Origin: Eubacteriales bacterium
Lineage (GTDB): Bacteria; Bacillota; Clostridia; Saccharofermentanales; DTU023
Assembly: GCA_030532065.1 (NCBI GenBank)
Contig: JAUNLW010000010.1
Coordinates: 1-51,259, forward strand
Direction: 5' to 3'
Length of the DNA: 51,259 bases
The position numbers and the translations under genes were made by a program. The notes under the pieces were generated by a model. It was not told the DNA's origin. It searched no databases and saw only the letters and a list, made by a program, of their open reading frames with translations. How positions within the stretch are numbered: position 1 is the stretch's first letter; every line of letters begins with the position of its first letter. This document shows, one piece after another, positions 43,765 to 51,259 of the stretch.

Positions 43765-43932
43765 GCAGGAGAGGCAAAAGACTTGCCCAAGACCGGCGAG
43801 AATCACAGCGAGACTTTGTGGTTTGCACTGGCAATACTGGTGTCGGGATTAGCTCTAATCTTGAAAAGCGAAAATTCTAAGTCATCAAGAACAGAGTGTC
43901 CATTTCCCAGCAAATACGCACCTAAAAAATAG
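43765..43932 (+). pseudogene. Orphan LPKTG cell-wall sorting signal
   Basis: An open frame after an in-frame TAG encodes GEAKDLPKTGENHSE, a hydrophobic helix (TLWFALAILVSGLALIL) and a charged tail: a complete sortase sorting signal (LPKTG at 43783-43797) with no protein in front of it. It is the 3' stump of a third LPxTG gene. The remainder of the gap 43489-44049 shows no other gene. Confidence 0.7.
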
Positions 43933-44049
43933 CCTTGTATAATAACCCATCAATTGCGCAAGCATTGCTTGCGTAATTGATAAAGAGCTTAGCTTGTCTA
44001 CGTTAGAGAAAAAGTTATACTTATTCCAGAAGAATTGGAGGTCACAAGC

Positions 44050-44652
44050 ATGAAGTTGGGTGAAAAAATCTATGCTCTGAGAAAGCGCCTGGGTATGTCG
44101 CAAGAAGATCTGGCCAGCACGCTTAATGTCTCACGACAATCCATCTCCAATTGGGAGACAGGAGCGGCTAATCCGGAAATCGGAAAGCTCTCTCTCTTGG
44201 CAGAAACCTTAGGTGTGTCCGTGGACTTCCTACTTGACGAAGATACTAGCTTAGATGAGTTAGATATGAGCATCTATCCTGACTGGCTGGACGGCCTTCC
44301 TAAATTTTTACAAACAGGCATCTACCGCTACGGCTGGCTATATGGGGTACGCATCTCCTTATCCGGTTTGGTCTTCATCGTTTTTGGTATTATTGCCAAA
44401 GCCGTGACAGGAGGATTTATGCGCGATACAGCCTTTATAGGTATTGGTGACTCTGCCGTGATAACTCCTGACGATCTTCCGCCGGAAGTAATCAGACAAA
44501 TCAACGGTCAAATGGGCTACAAACCACCTGGCAGCAGTTTTATGTACATCATCCCCAATGCCGCTCTTATCATTGGACTTGTCGTCATGATAATCGGGAT
44601 AGTCCTGGCAATAGCCTTGAAGCAATGGGGCGACAAGCAGCAGCATAAATAG
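44050..44652 (+). CDS. XRE-family HTH protein with membrane domain
   Basis: A 200-residue protein with an N-terminal Cro/C1-type helix-turn-helix (about residues 5-58; LRKRLGMSQEDLASTLNVSR then QSISNWETGAANP) and two hydrophobic segments (about 100-125 and 170-192) that should fix it in the membrane, with a short soluble loop between. The start is the ATG after GGAGG. Such HTH-membrane proteins are common in clostridia as regulators of neighbouring genes; the target is unknown. Confidence 0.85.
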   Translation: MKLGEKIYALRKRLGMSQEDLASTLNVSRQSISNWETGAANPEIGKLSLLAETLGVSVDFLLDEDTSLDELDMSIYPDWLDGLPKFLQTGIYRYGWLYGVRISLSGLVFIVFGIIAKAVTGGFMRDTAFIGIGDSAVITPDDLPPEVIRQINGQMGYKPPGSSFMYIIPNAALIIGLVVMIIGIVLAIALKQWGDKQQHK

Positions 44653-44744
44653 AGCCGGTTTTGCGTTCTTAGAAAACTTTTTTGCGTTCTATCTTGGCTC
44701 ACTTGCAAAAGCAACTACATTTGTACAGGATCTTTATAGCCGCT

Positions 44745-45206
44745 TTACTTCAACGACATTATATGAATTTGGCAATGGTTGTTTTCATCCCAAAGTGAGG
44801 GGAAAAGCTCAAATTCCTTAAATCCGACAGCTTGGTAAAAACGGTTTGTCCGATCGTAATTGTCGTAACTTCCCATTTGGACTGTCTTTACCTGCAAGAA
44901 CGAATAACTTTTTCGTGCGGCCGCTGCCTTAGCCCGCTCAAAGAGTGCTCGCCCCACGCCCTTCCTATGGTACTCCTCCAAGACACCCATGACATACAAT
45001 TCTAATGTATCTCTACCCGTCTCTCTTGTCGCAATAAACCCGATGGGTCTATCACCATTATAAGCTGCAAAGAAATCTAAATTTGTACTCTCTCGGATAT
45101 ATTCTTCTCGCGCTTCCGGGAGGACAAACCCTTCTGGCAGCGCTTCCAGTATTAAGCGCGCAATTTGTCGTTTTCTCTCCCCCGCTAAAACTTATTTGAT
45201 ATGCAT
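44745..45206 (-). pseudogene. GNAT acetyltransferase with early stop codon
   Basis: The body (FVLPEAREEYIRESTNLDFF, IGFIATRETGRDTLELYVMG, HRKGVGRALFERAKAAAARK and FYQAVGFKEFELFPSLWDEN) is a clear GNAT acetyltransferase. The likely original start is the ATG at 45206, but the fifth codon is TAA (45192-45194), after which the frame is open to the normal end. A single base change explains it. Downstream internal starts would lose the N-terminal strand. Whether a shortened product is made is unknown. Confidence 0.65.
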
Positions 45207-45358
45207 TGCTAATCTCCAAACTCGTGTAAAAATTGTTACCATAATAACGTAAGAGCGTAACTGATTACGTTTCATAGCAGCCACATGGAATAGTCATAAA
45301 ACCGCAAGGAAGCGTAACTGATTGCTTTTCATAGTAGCCAACAGGGAGAAATAATAAT

Positions 45359-45985
45359 ATGGATTCCATGTCTAAAAACGAAAGGTCTAACTCTCTTTCT
45401 CGTCTAATCACAATTCTGCTTGCAGTTCTCTTCGTTAGCTTTTTAGGCGCTTGTCAGCCAGTCGAGCAACCTACAGAAGATGCTAGTGCCGCATCCGCCA
45501 CCACTTCAGCTGATGTTAAAGCTGCTACTGAGGCTGAAGCCACCACCGAAGCTGATGCCAAAGCTACTACTGAGGCTGAAGCTAACCCCGCTAATAACTC
45601 AGGGCTGGCAGAAGCCGACCTGAAGGAATTTCTCACCATTTTCTTCACCAGCGATTATGAAGGTCGTTACACTGCTTTTGCTGCGAATCAAGATGCGGAT
45701 ACTTACTATGCCCTGCTAAAAGACCTGATCACTGACGAATGCTTGGATACACTTATGAGAAATCGCGAACCTTTGAAGTACGAGAAGAAGCTGACTGAGG
45801 AAGAAAGCTCTGTTCGCTTCAAAAACTACGAAGCTGAAAAATCCGAAGCCGACTTCTGGGAAGGCACGGTAGCTTTAGAAGAAACCAAAGCCGATGGTAG
45901 CACAGAAGAACTAACCTACAAAGTACAGCTTAGCCTCTCCCAGGTCGAAGGCAAAACTCTAATCAACTCTGTATATTTCAGGTAA
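45359..45985 (+). CDS. Putative lipoprotein
   Basis: A 208-residue secreted protein with lipobox FLGAC (cysteine 32), so it should be attached to the outer face of the membrane. An alanine/threonine/glutamate-rich repeat (TEAEATTEADAKATTEAEA) forms a linker, followed by a compact domain of about 110 residues that may relate to DUF4878/NTF2-like folds but is not recognised with confidence. Upstream, a 30-base sequence with AGCGTAACTGATT occurs twice (about 45256 and 45312). Confidence 0.7.
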   Translation: MDSMSKNERSNSLSRLITILLAVLFVSFLGACQPVEQPTEDASAASATTSADVKAATEAEATTEADAKATTEAEANPANNSGLAEADLKEFLTIFFTSDYEGRYTAFAANQDADTYYALLKDLITDECLDTLMRNREPLKYEKKLTEEESSVRFKNYEAEKSEADFWEGTVALEETKADGSTEELTYKVQLSLSQVEGKTLINSVYFR

Positions 45986-46202
45986 AAAGATAAGCCAAAA
46001 GGTGTAAAGCTTCATCAGATTCCAAGTCTGATCAATTCAGCATCATTGTTCATTAGGGTGGTTAGCATTTGCATGGCATTCTTTATATGGCTACTCCTTT
46101 GAGGAACAAGCGTCATTGCCAGGAATTTTGAGCCTTGTACACTGCATATTCTCAGCCATTCAACGGCAAATTAGCCCTTACCAGCCTTGGAACAGCAATG
46201 TT

Positions 46203-46781
46203 TAGCGTTCCTGACCTCACGGTATTTTGATGGTTAGCGTTTCTACTGCATCCGTGCAGATAATGGGTGGACGATTGCAAACCCTTCAAGTAAAACATCA
46301 GCTAAAGGCTGTGATTCCCTACAAAGATTCAGATAATGGGTGCTTGTAACCAGAAAAATCCTCTTAGAAGCCGAGTTTCCTCCGGTACAGCCACCCAATA
46401 CTTGCAAATTTTACGTGGAATCTCAAATCTCGAATTTATTTAGCCGACCAAGTTCCGCGGCGCCACCAAATACTTGCAAACTTTACGTGGAATCTCGAAT
46501 CTCGAATTTATTTAGCCGACCCAGTCCGCGGCGCCACCCATTACTTGCAAACTTTACGGGGAATCTCGAATCTCGAATTTATAAGCCCGTCCATGCCCAG
46601 TCGCGCCACTCGTTAATTGAAAATTTTACGTAGAATCTCGAATCTCGAATTTATTTAGCCGACCAAGTTCCGCGGCGCCACCCATTACTTGCAAACTTTA
46701 CGTGGAATCTCGAATTTCGAATTTATAAGCCCGTCCATGCCCAGTCGCGCCACTCGTTAATTGAAAATTTTACGTAGAATC
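46203..46781. repeat. Repeat island E (72-bp tandem array)
   Basis: Two minus-oriented cores (ending 46270 and at 46313-46343), a 47-base centre, then six plus cores at 46391, 46463, 46534, 46606, 46678 and 46750, spaced 72 bases (one step 71). Cores are 32 bases; the 40-base spacers are also related (TCGAATTTATTTAGCCGACC) and alternate between two types. The first 266 bases match island F with about 12 differences and no gaps at an offset of 1884. Open frames through it are by-products of the repeat. The rest of the gap 45986-46831 has no gene. Confidence 0.85.
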
Positions 46782-46831
46782 CAGAAAGCCGGTTCTACCA
46801 AGTCAGATTGTAGACTGAATAAGAATATCTT

Positions 46832-47707
46832 TTATCGGCGTGTCTTGAGATAGCGCTCATACGCTTGAGACACGCCCGCAAACTGCGGTACGTCTGAGAA
46901 TCGTACAGGACTATAAGCAGGAGGCTCAAAAAAATAGTACAACTCTTTGAACGGCTCAAAAAATTTGTCTGTTCTAATGTAAACTGGTTTTTGCAGCAAA
47001 CGAGAAAGATTTAGGATCAAATCCTGATATGCCTCAATATCATTCAGCTGGCCTGGTTTTACATGAACAATACGGTAACCGGCTGTGTGAATCTTAGAAG
47101 CACGAATATTGTCTACGGAAAATGACCTTGCATTGCTGTGATATTCATAGCTGTCGTACTCAACTCCCAACCTTGCCTCAGGAAAATAAAGATCTAAGTA
47201 AAAGCGTTTAGAACCAACCTCTATCGGTTTATTAAAAACAGCTTTAGGGAAAGCACAACCACCAAGATGGTTTGGCAGGCAGAGATGCATATAAAGCTTA
47301 GATTCCATAATAGAGTTTGATCTTTCTTGGATGTGTCGAATGGCTTGTAAGGCATTCCTGCGTCCTTGATGCTCCTTAAGGCTTTGCGCACAATATTTTA
47401 ATTTGCGTACTGTGCATAGTGGATCCTGGCCTATGCGGCATCCGCAAATATTCAGGCCAAGAAAAATCAGCTGAAGAAAGCTTAGTTCATTGGCATACCT
47501 TAAAAAGAGATAAGGTAATGTGCAAACTCCATTTTCTGTATATCTCTCCGCTGCAGTTATTTGGCACCAATGTATTTCTGGGCTGCGATTAAAATCTCTT
47601 TCTGAAAAAACAACATATTCCTCAACCTCGGGTAAGCTAAGCTTCTCGCAAACCGCATACAAACCCCAGTATTCCAACGCTTTCCTGCCACATAAGTATT
47701 TCTTCAT
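46832..47707 (-). CDS. DUF559/Vsr-like nuclease-domain protein between repeat islands E and F
   Basis: A 291-residue protein. The N-terminal half (RKALEYWGLYAVCEKLS) resembles DNA-binding or AbiEi-like fronts seen on such proteins. The C-terminal half has a PD-(D/E)xK nuclease pattern of the DUF559/Vsr type: E135 in SIMESKLYM, D172 in LDLYFPEARLGVEYDS, E183 and D185 in VEYDS, H190 in YEYHS, D199 and R202, then GYRIVHVKPG. No partner gene is adjacent. The gene is enclosed by two directly repeated islands. Possible roles include repair, defence or repeat maintenance; none is proven. Confidence 0.7.
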   Translation of the reverse strand: MKKYLCGRKALEYWGLYAVCEKLSLPEVEEYVVFSERDFNRSPEIHWCQITAAERYTENGVCTLPYLFLRYANELSFLQLIFLGLNICGCRIGQDPLCTVRKLKYCAQSLKEHQGRRNALQAIRHIQERSNSIMESKLYMHLCLPNHLGGCAFPKAVFNKPIEVGSKRFYLDLYFPEARLGVEYDSYEYHSNARSFSVDNIRASKIHTAGYRIVHVKPGQLNDIEAYQDLILNLSRLLQKPVYIRTDKFFEPFKELYYFFEPPAYSPVRFSDVPQFAGVSQAYERYLKTRR

Positions 47708-48000
47708 GAGCTCAGTTTAATTTATGCTTAGCCGTGTGCACTACTATTTATCGACAAGAAGGTAGAATTACTATCAAATCTCCAGAGTTTCTCACCGCTT
47801 TGCCTGGCAAATTTTCCTCGAGCAGCAAGCCCGCCGCATTATATTATAAATGTTTATATTTTATATAGTTCTGTTACAAGCAATTGTATTCTAAGCTACT
47901 TTGGTAGATATAATATAGGCAATGGCTAAAGTACAGCTAAATTCGTTGCTTAATAAATGTCTAATCGGTCAGTTCCAACCTGGGTACCTTGTTGGTTATG

Positions 48001-48122
48001 GTTTCCGCTCTCAATATTTCGATGGCTAGTGTTTCTGACCTCAATATTTCGATGGTTAGTATTTCTGCTCTCAATACTTCGATGGTTAGCGTTTCTGACC
48101 TCACGGTATTTCGATGGTTAGC
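48001..48122 (+). repeat. Four 30-32-bp repeats at the left end of island F
   Basis: Units of the form TTTCTGACCTCAATATTTCG followed by ATGGTTAGTG repeat four times with single-base changes and lead directly into island F. One related copy precedes island E. Confidence 0.8.
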
Positions 48123-48450
48123 GTTTCTACTGCATCCGTGCAGATAATGGGTGGCCGATTTCAAACCCTTCAAGTAAAACATCCGCTAAAGGCTGTGATT
48201 CCCTACAAAGATTCAGATAATGGGTGCTTTTAACCAGAAAAATCCTCTTAGAAGCCGAGTTTCCTCCGGTACAGCCACCCATTACTTGCAAACTTTACGT
48301 AGAATCTCAAATCTCCAATTTATTTATCCGACCAAGCTCCGCGGCGCCACCCGTTAATTGCAAGTTTTACGTGGAATCTCAAATCTCGAACTTATTTAGC
48401 CAACCAAGCTCCGCGGCGCCACCCGTTAATTGCAAGTTTTACGAAAAACC
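48087..48450. repeat. Repeat island F (72-bp array, direct relative of island E)
   Basis: Minus cores ending at 48154 and at 48197-48227, a 47-base centre, then plus cores at 48275, 48347 and 48419, each 72 bases apart. Island E matches its first 266 bases. The gap 47708-48638 otherwise holds AT-rich sequence and a 22-base tandem pair (CAGCCAAGGTCCTGTGCACC) at 48544-48587. Confidence 0.85.
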
Positions 48451-48638
48451 CAACAAATCGGTTTTCAAAGACAGGAAAGAGATTGAAAATCTGACAGGCT
48501 GAAGTATTCTTCGTAAAAACCGTAAAGTCGACTTCAGAAAATCAGCCAAGGTCCTGTGCACCACGCAGCCAAGGTCCTGTGCACCACGCAGAATCGGATT
48601 TTCTACGGGTAACACAGAAAGCCAAATCTATAACTGCC

Positions 48639-49196
48639 CTACCTATCTTTAGCCGGATTCATACAGATGCTCATGATGGACGTGGTTGCTGTTCCCATCT
48701 GTGTTGTGTAAGGAACTTCCTTGTAGGGCACAAACCCGCACTTTTCCTGCATGCGAGCTGACTGGATGTTTTCCGGGAAATGACCGGCGAGCAAAAAGTC
48801 GAGATCTAACTCTTCAAAGAGGTAACGCATGACTTCCATTAAGGCTTCCGGCATTATGCCTTGTCCCCAATAATCTTTAGCTAAGACAGCGCCTAATTCC
48901 CTACCTCGCAACTCCTGGAATTCTGGGAATTCTTCCTCGTTATATTTTTCGATGCCCACAGAGCCGATCAACTTGCCTTTATGAACAACAGCGAAGGTTT
49001 TCTTCCCTTCGATGAAGCGCTTGAGGATTTGAGCTGACTCTTCCTTGGATTTATGAGGTGCCCAGCCGGCCATTTGTCCAACCCCATCCACTGAAGCGTA
49101 GGCAAAGAAGTCATCCACATCACTTTCACGCCAAGGGCGTAAGAGAAGCCTATCCGTTCTTAACTCAATTCCGGAAATATCAATATGCACGTTCAT
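48639..49196 (-). CDS. GNAT acetyltransferase, RimJ/RimL-like
   Basis: A 185-residue acetyltransferase: ELRTDRLLLRPWRESDVDDF at the start, IGSVGIEKY, ELGAVLAKDYWGQGIMPEAL (acetyl-CoA loop) and NIQSARMQEKCGFV near the end, the classic RimJ/RimL pattern of Acetyltransf_3. These often modify protein N-termini or small amines. A GGGAAG precedes the ATG closely. Single gene; target unknown. Confidence 0.9.
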   Translation of the reverse strand: MNVHIDISGIELRTDRLLLRPWRESDVDDFFAYASVDGVGQMAGWAPHKSKEESAQILKRFIEGKKTFAVVHKGKLIGSVGIEKYNEEEFPEFQELRGRELGAVLAKDYWGQGIMPEALMEVMRYLFEELDLDFLLAGHFPENIQSARMQEKCGFVPYKEVPYTTQMGTATTSIMSICMNPAKDR

Positions 49197-49276
49197 CTTC
49201 CCGTCTCCGATCCAAGCAACTAATTTTTATTATCTTAGCTATAATACAAGTGTTATGTCAATCAGGGAGGTAGATT

Positions 49277-49786
49277 ATGCGCCTATTTGTAGCCATACCC
49301 TTTGATGTTCGTATGAGAAAAGCGCTGACAGCACTCCTGCGGGATCTGCGCCGGAGCGGTTTTGAAGGTAATTTTTCGCAGACAGAGAACCTGCACCTTA
49401 CGCTTGCTTTTATCGGAGAAAACGATAACGCGGCAGGCGTAATTAGTACTTTGGAGCAAGTCTACTGTCCTGCGTTTGACCTTAAAACACAGGTATTAGG
49501 GCATTTTGGCGATCTTATTTGGTTGGGGCTGACCTATAGTAAGGATTTGGAAAATCTTGCTATGAGCGTGAGGAAGAATCTGCAAACAGCGGGAATTGAA
49601 ATCGATCACAAAGCCTTCAAGCCACATATCACACTTGCTCGCAGAACCAATATTGAACGCCTGGGAGAACAGGCTTTACCTGCCTTTCCCCAACAGCGCA
49701 TGACTGTTTCCAGCTTTAGCCTAATGAGCTCTGAGAGAGAAAGGGGGAAATTAGTCTACCGCGAGCTGGCAAACTTCCCCTTGTAG
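49277..49786 (+). CDS. thpR: RNA 2',3'-cyclic phosphodiesterase
   Basis: A 169-residue protein of the 2H phosphoesterase family with the two histidine motifs HLTLAFIG and HITLARR, the first starting MRLFVAIPFD as in ThpR/LigT. It opens 2',3'-cyclic phosphate ends of RNA in the cytoplasm and can join RNA by a 2',5' bond in the reverse reaction. GGAGG lies six bases before the ATG. Length is normal. Confidence 0.93.
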   Translation: MRLFVAIPFDVRMRKALTALLRDLRRSGFEGNFSQTENLHLTLAFIGENDNAAGVISTLEQVYCPAFDLKTQVLGHFGDLIWLGLTYSKDLENLAMSVRKNLQTAGIEIDHKAFKPHITLARRTNIERLGEQALPAFPQQRMTVSSFSLMSSERERGKLVYRELANFPL

Positions 49787-50034
49787 ATCCGGTCAATTAT
49801 GCTTTAGAGCAGTATTACAATCTGCGCGACCACCGCGGGCAGTGTCATGTGCCAGAAAAGAGTTAAGACCTTTTTCGTTCCCAATGCTTCCGTGCGTTCC
49901 ATTTAACGTTTAGCTCAAATATCTTATCCTAATATCTTGATCAACGTTTGCGTTTTGGTTAATGCTTGAACGGCAGATCGGCATTGTATATTTGCTTATT
50001 CTTGTTGTTTGTTCTTATCACTTGTTCTTATTGC

Positions 50035-50493
50035 TTATTCTTTAGACGAATGTTTGGATGTTGGTTTTGATGACATGTTTGATGATGTTGTTTGATGATT
50101 GTCTTGATTAGTCTTTTTCGTCAAAAGTTTGCCAAAAATGAAATAAAGTACCGACACGAGAACAGCTCCCCACAGGATAAAAATGCCAAATACTTTCAAA
50201 TAGTCTAAAAATGAATTGAGCGGAAACCAACCGCTAAGTAGCAGGCACGGGAACACCGTAACCAACATGGTCAAAAAATGAATCCCTAATTGTTTCGACA
50301 ATGACCATTTTTCGACATCATAAATGACAGAAGCAGCCGCTACTGCAGTGACAATAAGCCCCGCCATAAAAGTTGACTTTACCTGGAATTGGTCAAAATC
50401 TTGAGACCTCATGATCAAGGCTATGGTCGTCATAATCGCAAAGGCTATCACGCCCCTAATCAGGGCATTAGTTAGGTGTTTTTTCATCGGCAT
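50035..50493 (-). CDS. DUF3021-like membrane protein
   Basis: A 152-residue protein with four hydrophobic helices and a charged C-terminus. The pattern TNALIRGVIAFAIMTTIAL, SVIYDVEKWSLSKQLGIHFL and LLSGWF fits the DUF3021 family, whose genes usually lie beside a LytTR regulator gene. No LytTR gene is found next to it here. Function unknown. Confidence 0.7.
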   Translation of the reverse strand: MPMKKHLTNALIRGVIAFAIMTTIALIMRSQDFDQFQVKSTFMAGLIVTAVAAASVIYDVEKWSLSKQLGIHFLTMLVTVFPCLLLSGWFPLNSFLDYLKVFGIFILWGAVLVSVLYFIFGKLLTKKTNQDNHQTTSSNMSSKPTSKHSSKE

Positions 50494-50833
50494 TAAACCT
50501 TACTTTCTATGTTCAATGAGTTAACTTCCAGTATTTCAAAATGAGTTAACTTCCAGCATATTAGTTTTGCTTGCCATATAAGTTATCAGTCTTGCTTGCC
50601 GTATTAGTTTTGCTTTCAGTGGCTCTTTTTTGATTTCTACTTCTCAGTTGCCAGCTTGCATCTGAATCCACGAGTTCGGTAATAGAAACCAACACCATTA
50701 TAATAGACAAGGGCTCCCCCATGTCTATTATTGCCCAAAAAAGCGTTTCCAATTGACTGCTACTTAAATCGTAACAAAATCAACCACGCTCATTAATCTG
50801 GTCAATAGTTGCGGACAGGACTTCCATCTCATT

Positions 50834-51235
50834 TTATTTTCGGATGAAAGCCATACAATTAATATCTTCCGCAGGCACAAAACCATTTGAGCGATAGAAG
50901 GTTACCGTTTTGTCGGTGTTATCAGTCAAAAGTTCCATTTGGTAGACATCTTTGTACTTTGTCATGACAGCGTGTAGCAACTTCGTACCAATTCCTTTTC
51001 TCTGGTACTCAGGCAAGACGATAATGTCTTGAATAAAAATAATAGTCAAGCCATCACCAACTGCTCGCAAGATACCAAGCAATTTGTCGGACTCATAAGC
51101 TGCGAGCACACAAAACGAGTTTTTGTAGGCTTGTTTGAGAATGTCTTGGCGACAAGAATAGTTGGACCAGCCAGCACTCTTATACAAATTGACTATCTCG
51201 GGCAATTGAAAATTTGTATACTCTTTGATTATCAC
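50834..51235 (-). CDS. GNAT-family N-acetyltransferase
   Basis: A 133-residue acetyltransferase with FIQDIIVLPEYQRKGIGTKL as the acetyl-CoA loop, and FYRSNGFVPAEDINCMAFIR at the end. The start is GTG six bases after AGGAGG; the gene is complete within the window. Similar small GNAT proteins are frequent in clostridia; substrate not known. Confidence 0.9.
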   Translation of the reverse strand: MIIKEYTNFQLPEIVNLYKSAGWSNYSCRQDILKQAYKNSFCVLAAYESDKLLGILRAVGDGLTIIFIQDIIVLPEYQRKGIGTKLLHAVMTKYKDVYQMELLTDNTDKTVTFYRSNGFVPAEDINCMAFIRK

Positions 51236-51259
51236 TATATCCTCCTGTGATTGGCAATA

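Noticed and set aside
46340..46633. Small proteins encoded across islands A, B, E and F (peptides with PPxTCKxYVES or HPLLANFTGN)
   Set aside because: The frames follow the DNA repeat itself, have no ribosome binding sites, and occur on either strand according to core orientation.
46391..46781. CRISPR array (32-bp repeats, 40-bp spacers)
   Set aside because: Cores differ from one another, spacers are homologous to each other and to those in other islands, orientation flips within each island, and no cas gene is present.
50561..50752. Open frame of 63 codons upstream of the DUF3021-like gene
   Set aside because: No ribosome binding site, low-complexity Lys/Thr/Ser tail derived from short repeats (GAGTTAACTTCCAG twice nearby); not supported as a gene.

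Overview
The window looks like chromosome from an anaerobic, low-to-mid GC Gram-positive bacterium of the Bacillota (Clostridia-like). The evidence is two LPxTG surface proteins with Cna-B domains, lipobox lipoproteins, AGGAGG-type ribosome binding sites, a hybrid-cluster protein, clostridial ferredoxins, FeoA/FeoB iron uptake and an iron-containing alcohol dehydrogenase. No rRNA, tRNA, phage or complete insertion sequence is visible, and the species cannot be named from the sequence alone.

Layout. (1) 0-8.3 kb: a secreted protein of unknown function, then a peptide-use block on the minus strand: pepT, oppA, an internal terminator/attenuator, oppB, oppC, oppD, oppF. (2) 8.5-17.8 kb: a redox / nitrosative-stress neighbourhood: hcp, an FNT-family anion channel, a ferredoxin, a Crp/Fnr regulator, a YtrA-type GntR regulator with its ABC exporter, a DUF1858-hemerythrin-PAS protein and an EFR1-type flavodoxin/ferredoxin. 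Three perfect palindromes TGTTGTT-N2-AACAACA lie in front of hcp, the ferredoxin/regulator pair and the hemerythrin gene, and are proposed as one regulon. (3) 17.8-25 kb: an ECF sigma factor overlapping a large membrane-anchored partner, a nitroreductase, an alcohol dehydrogenase, an HD hydrolase and a methyltransferase. (4) 25-31.5 kb: feoA-feoA-feoB, lrgAB and a secreted metallo-beta-lactamase-fold hydrolase. (5) 31.7-38.6 kb: a GPP34-like protein, then decaying genes: a truncated MarR gene, an internally deleted UvrA-like gene, and a metallophore ABC operon with a frameshifted and nonsense-interrupted binding protein and an internally deleted permease. (6) 38.8-44 kb: two convergent LPxTG adhesins and an orphan LPKTG sorting-signal remnant. 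(7) 44-51.2 kb: small accessory genes (an XRE membrane protein, several GNAT acetyltransferases, a lipoprotein, a DUF559-like nuclease, thpR, a DUF3021-like protein).

The most unusual feature is a family of six intergenic repeat islands (about 16.6, 23.1, 28.5, 34.8, 46.2 and 48.1 kb). Each is built from a degenerate 32-bp core, often at a 72-bp period, with the cores inverted about a centre so that the left half reads on one strand and the right half on the other. They form three related pairs: two direct pairs and one inverted pair. One direct pair brackets the nuclease gene. They resemble CRISPR in spacing but are not CRISPR: the cores are diverged, the spacers are related to each other, and no cas gene is present.

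Several start codons were moved to the ATG or GTG that follows a good ribosome binding site. All functional calls rest on motif recognition by eye; no database search was possible.
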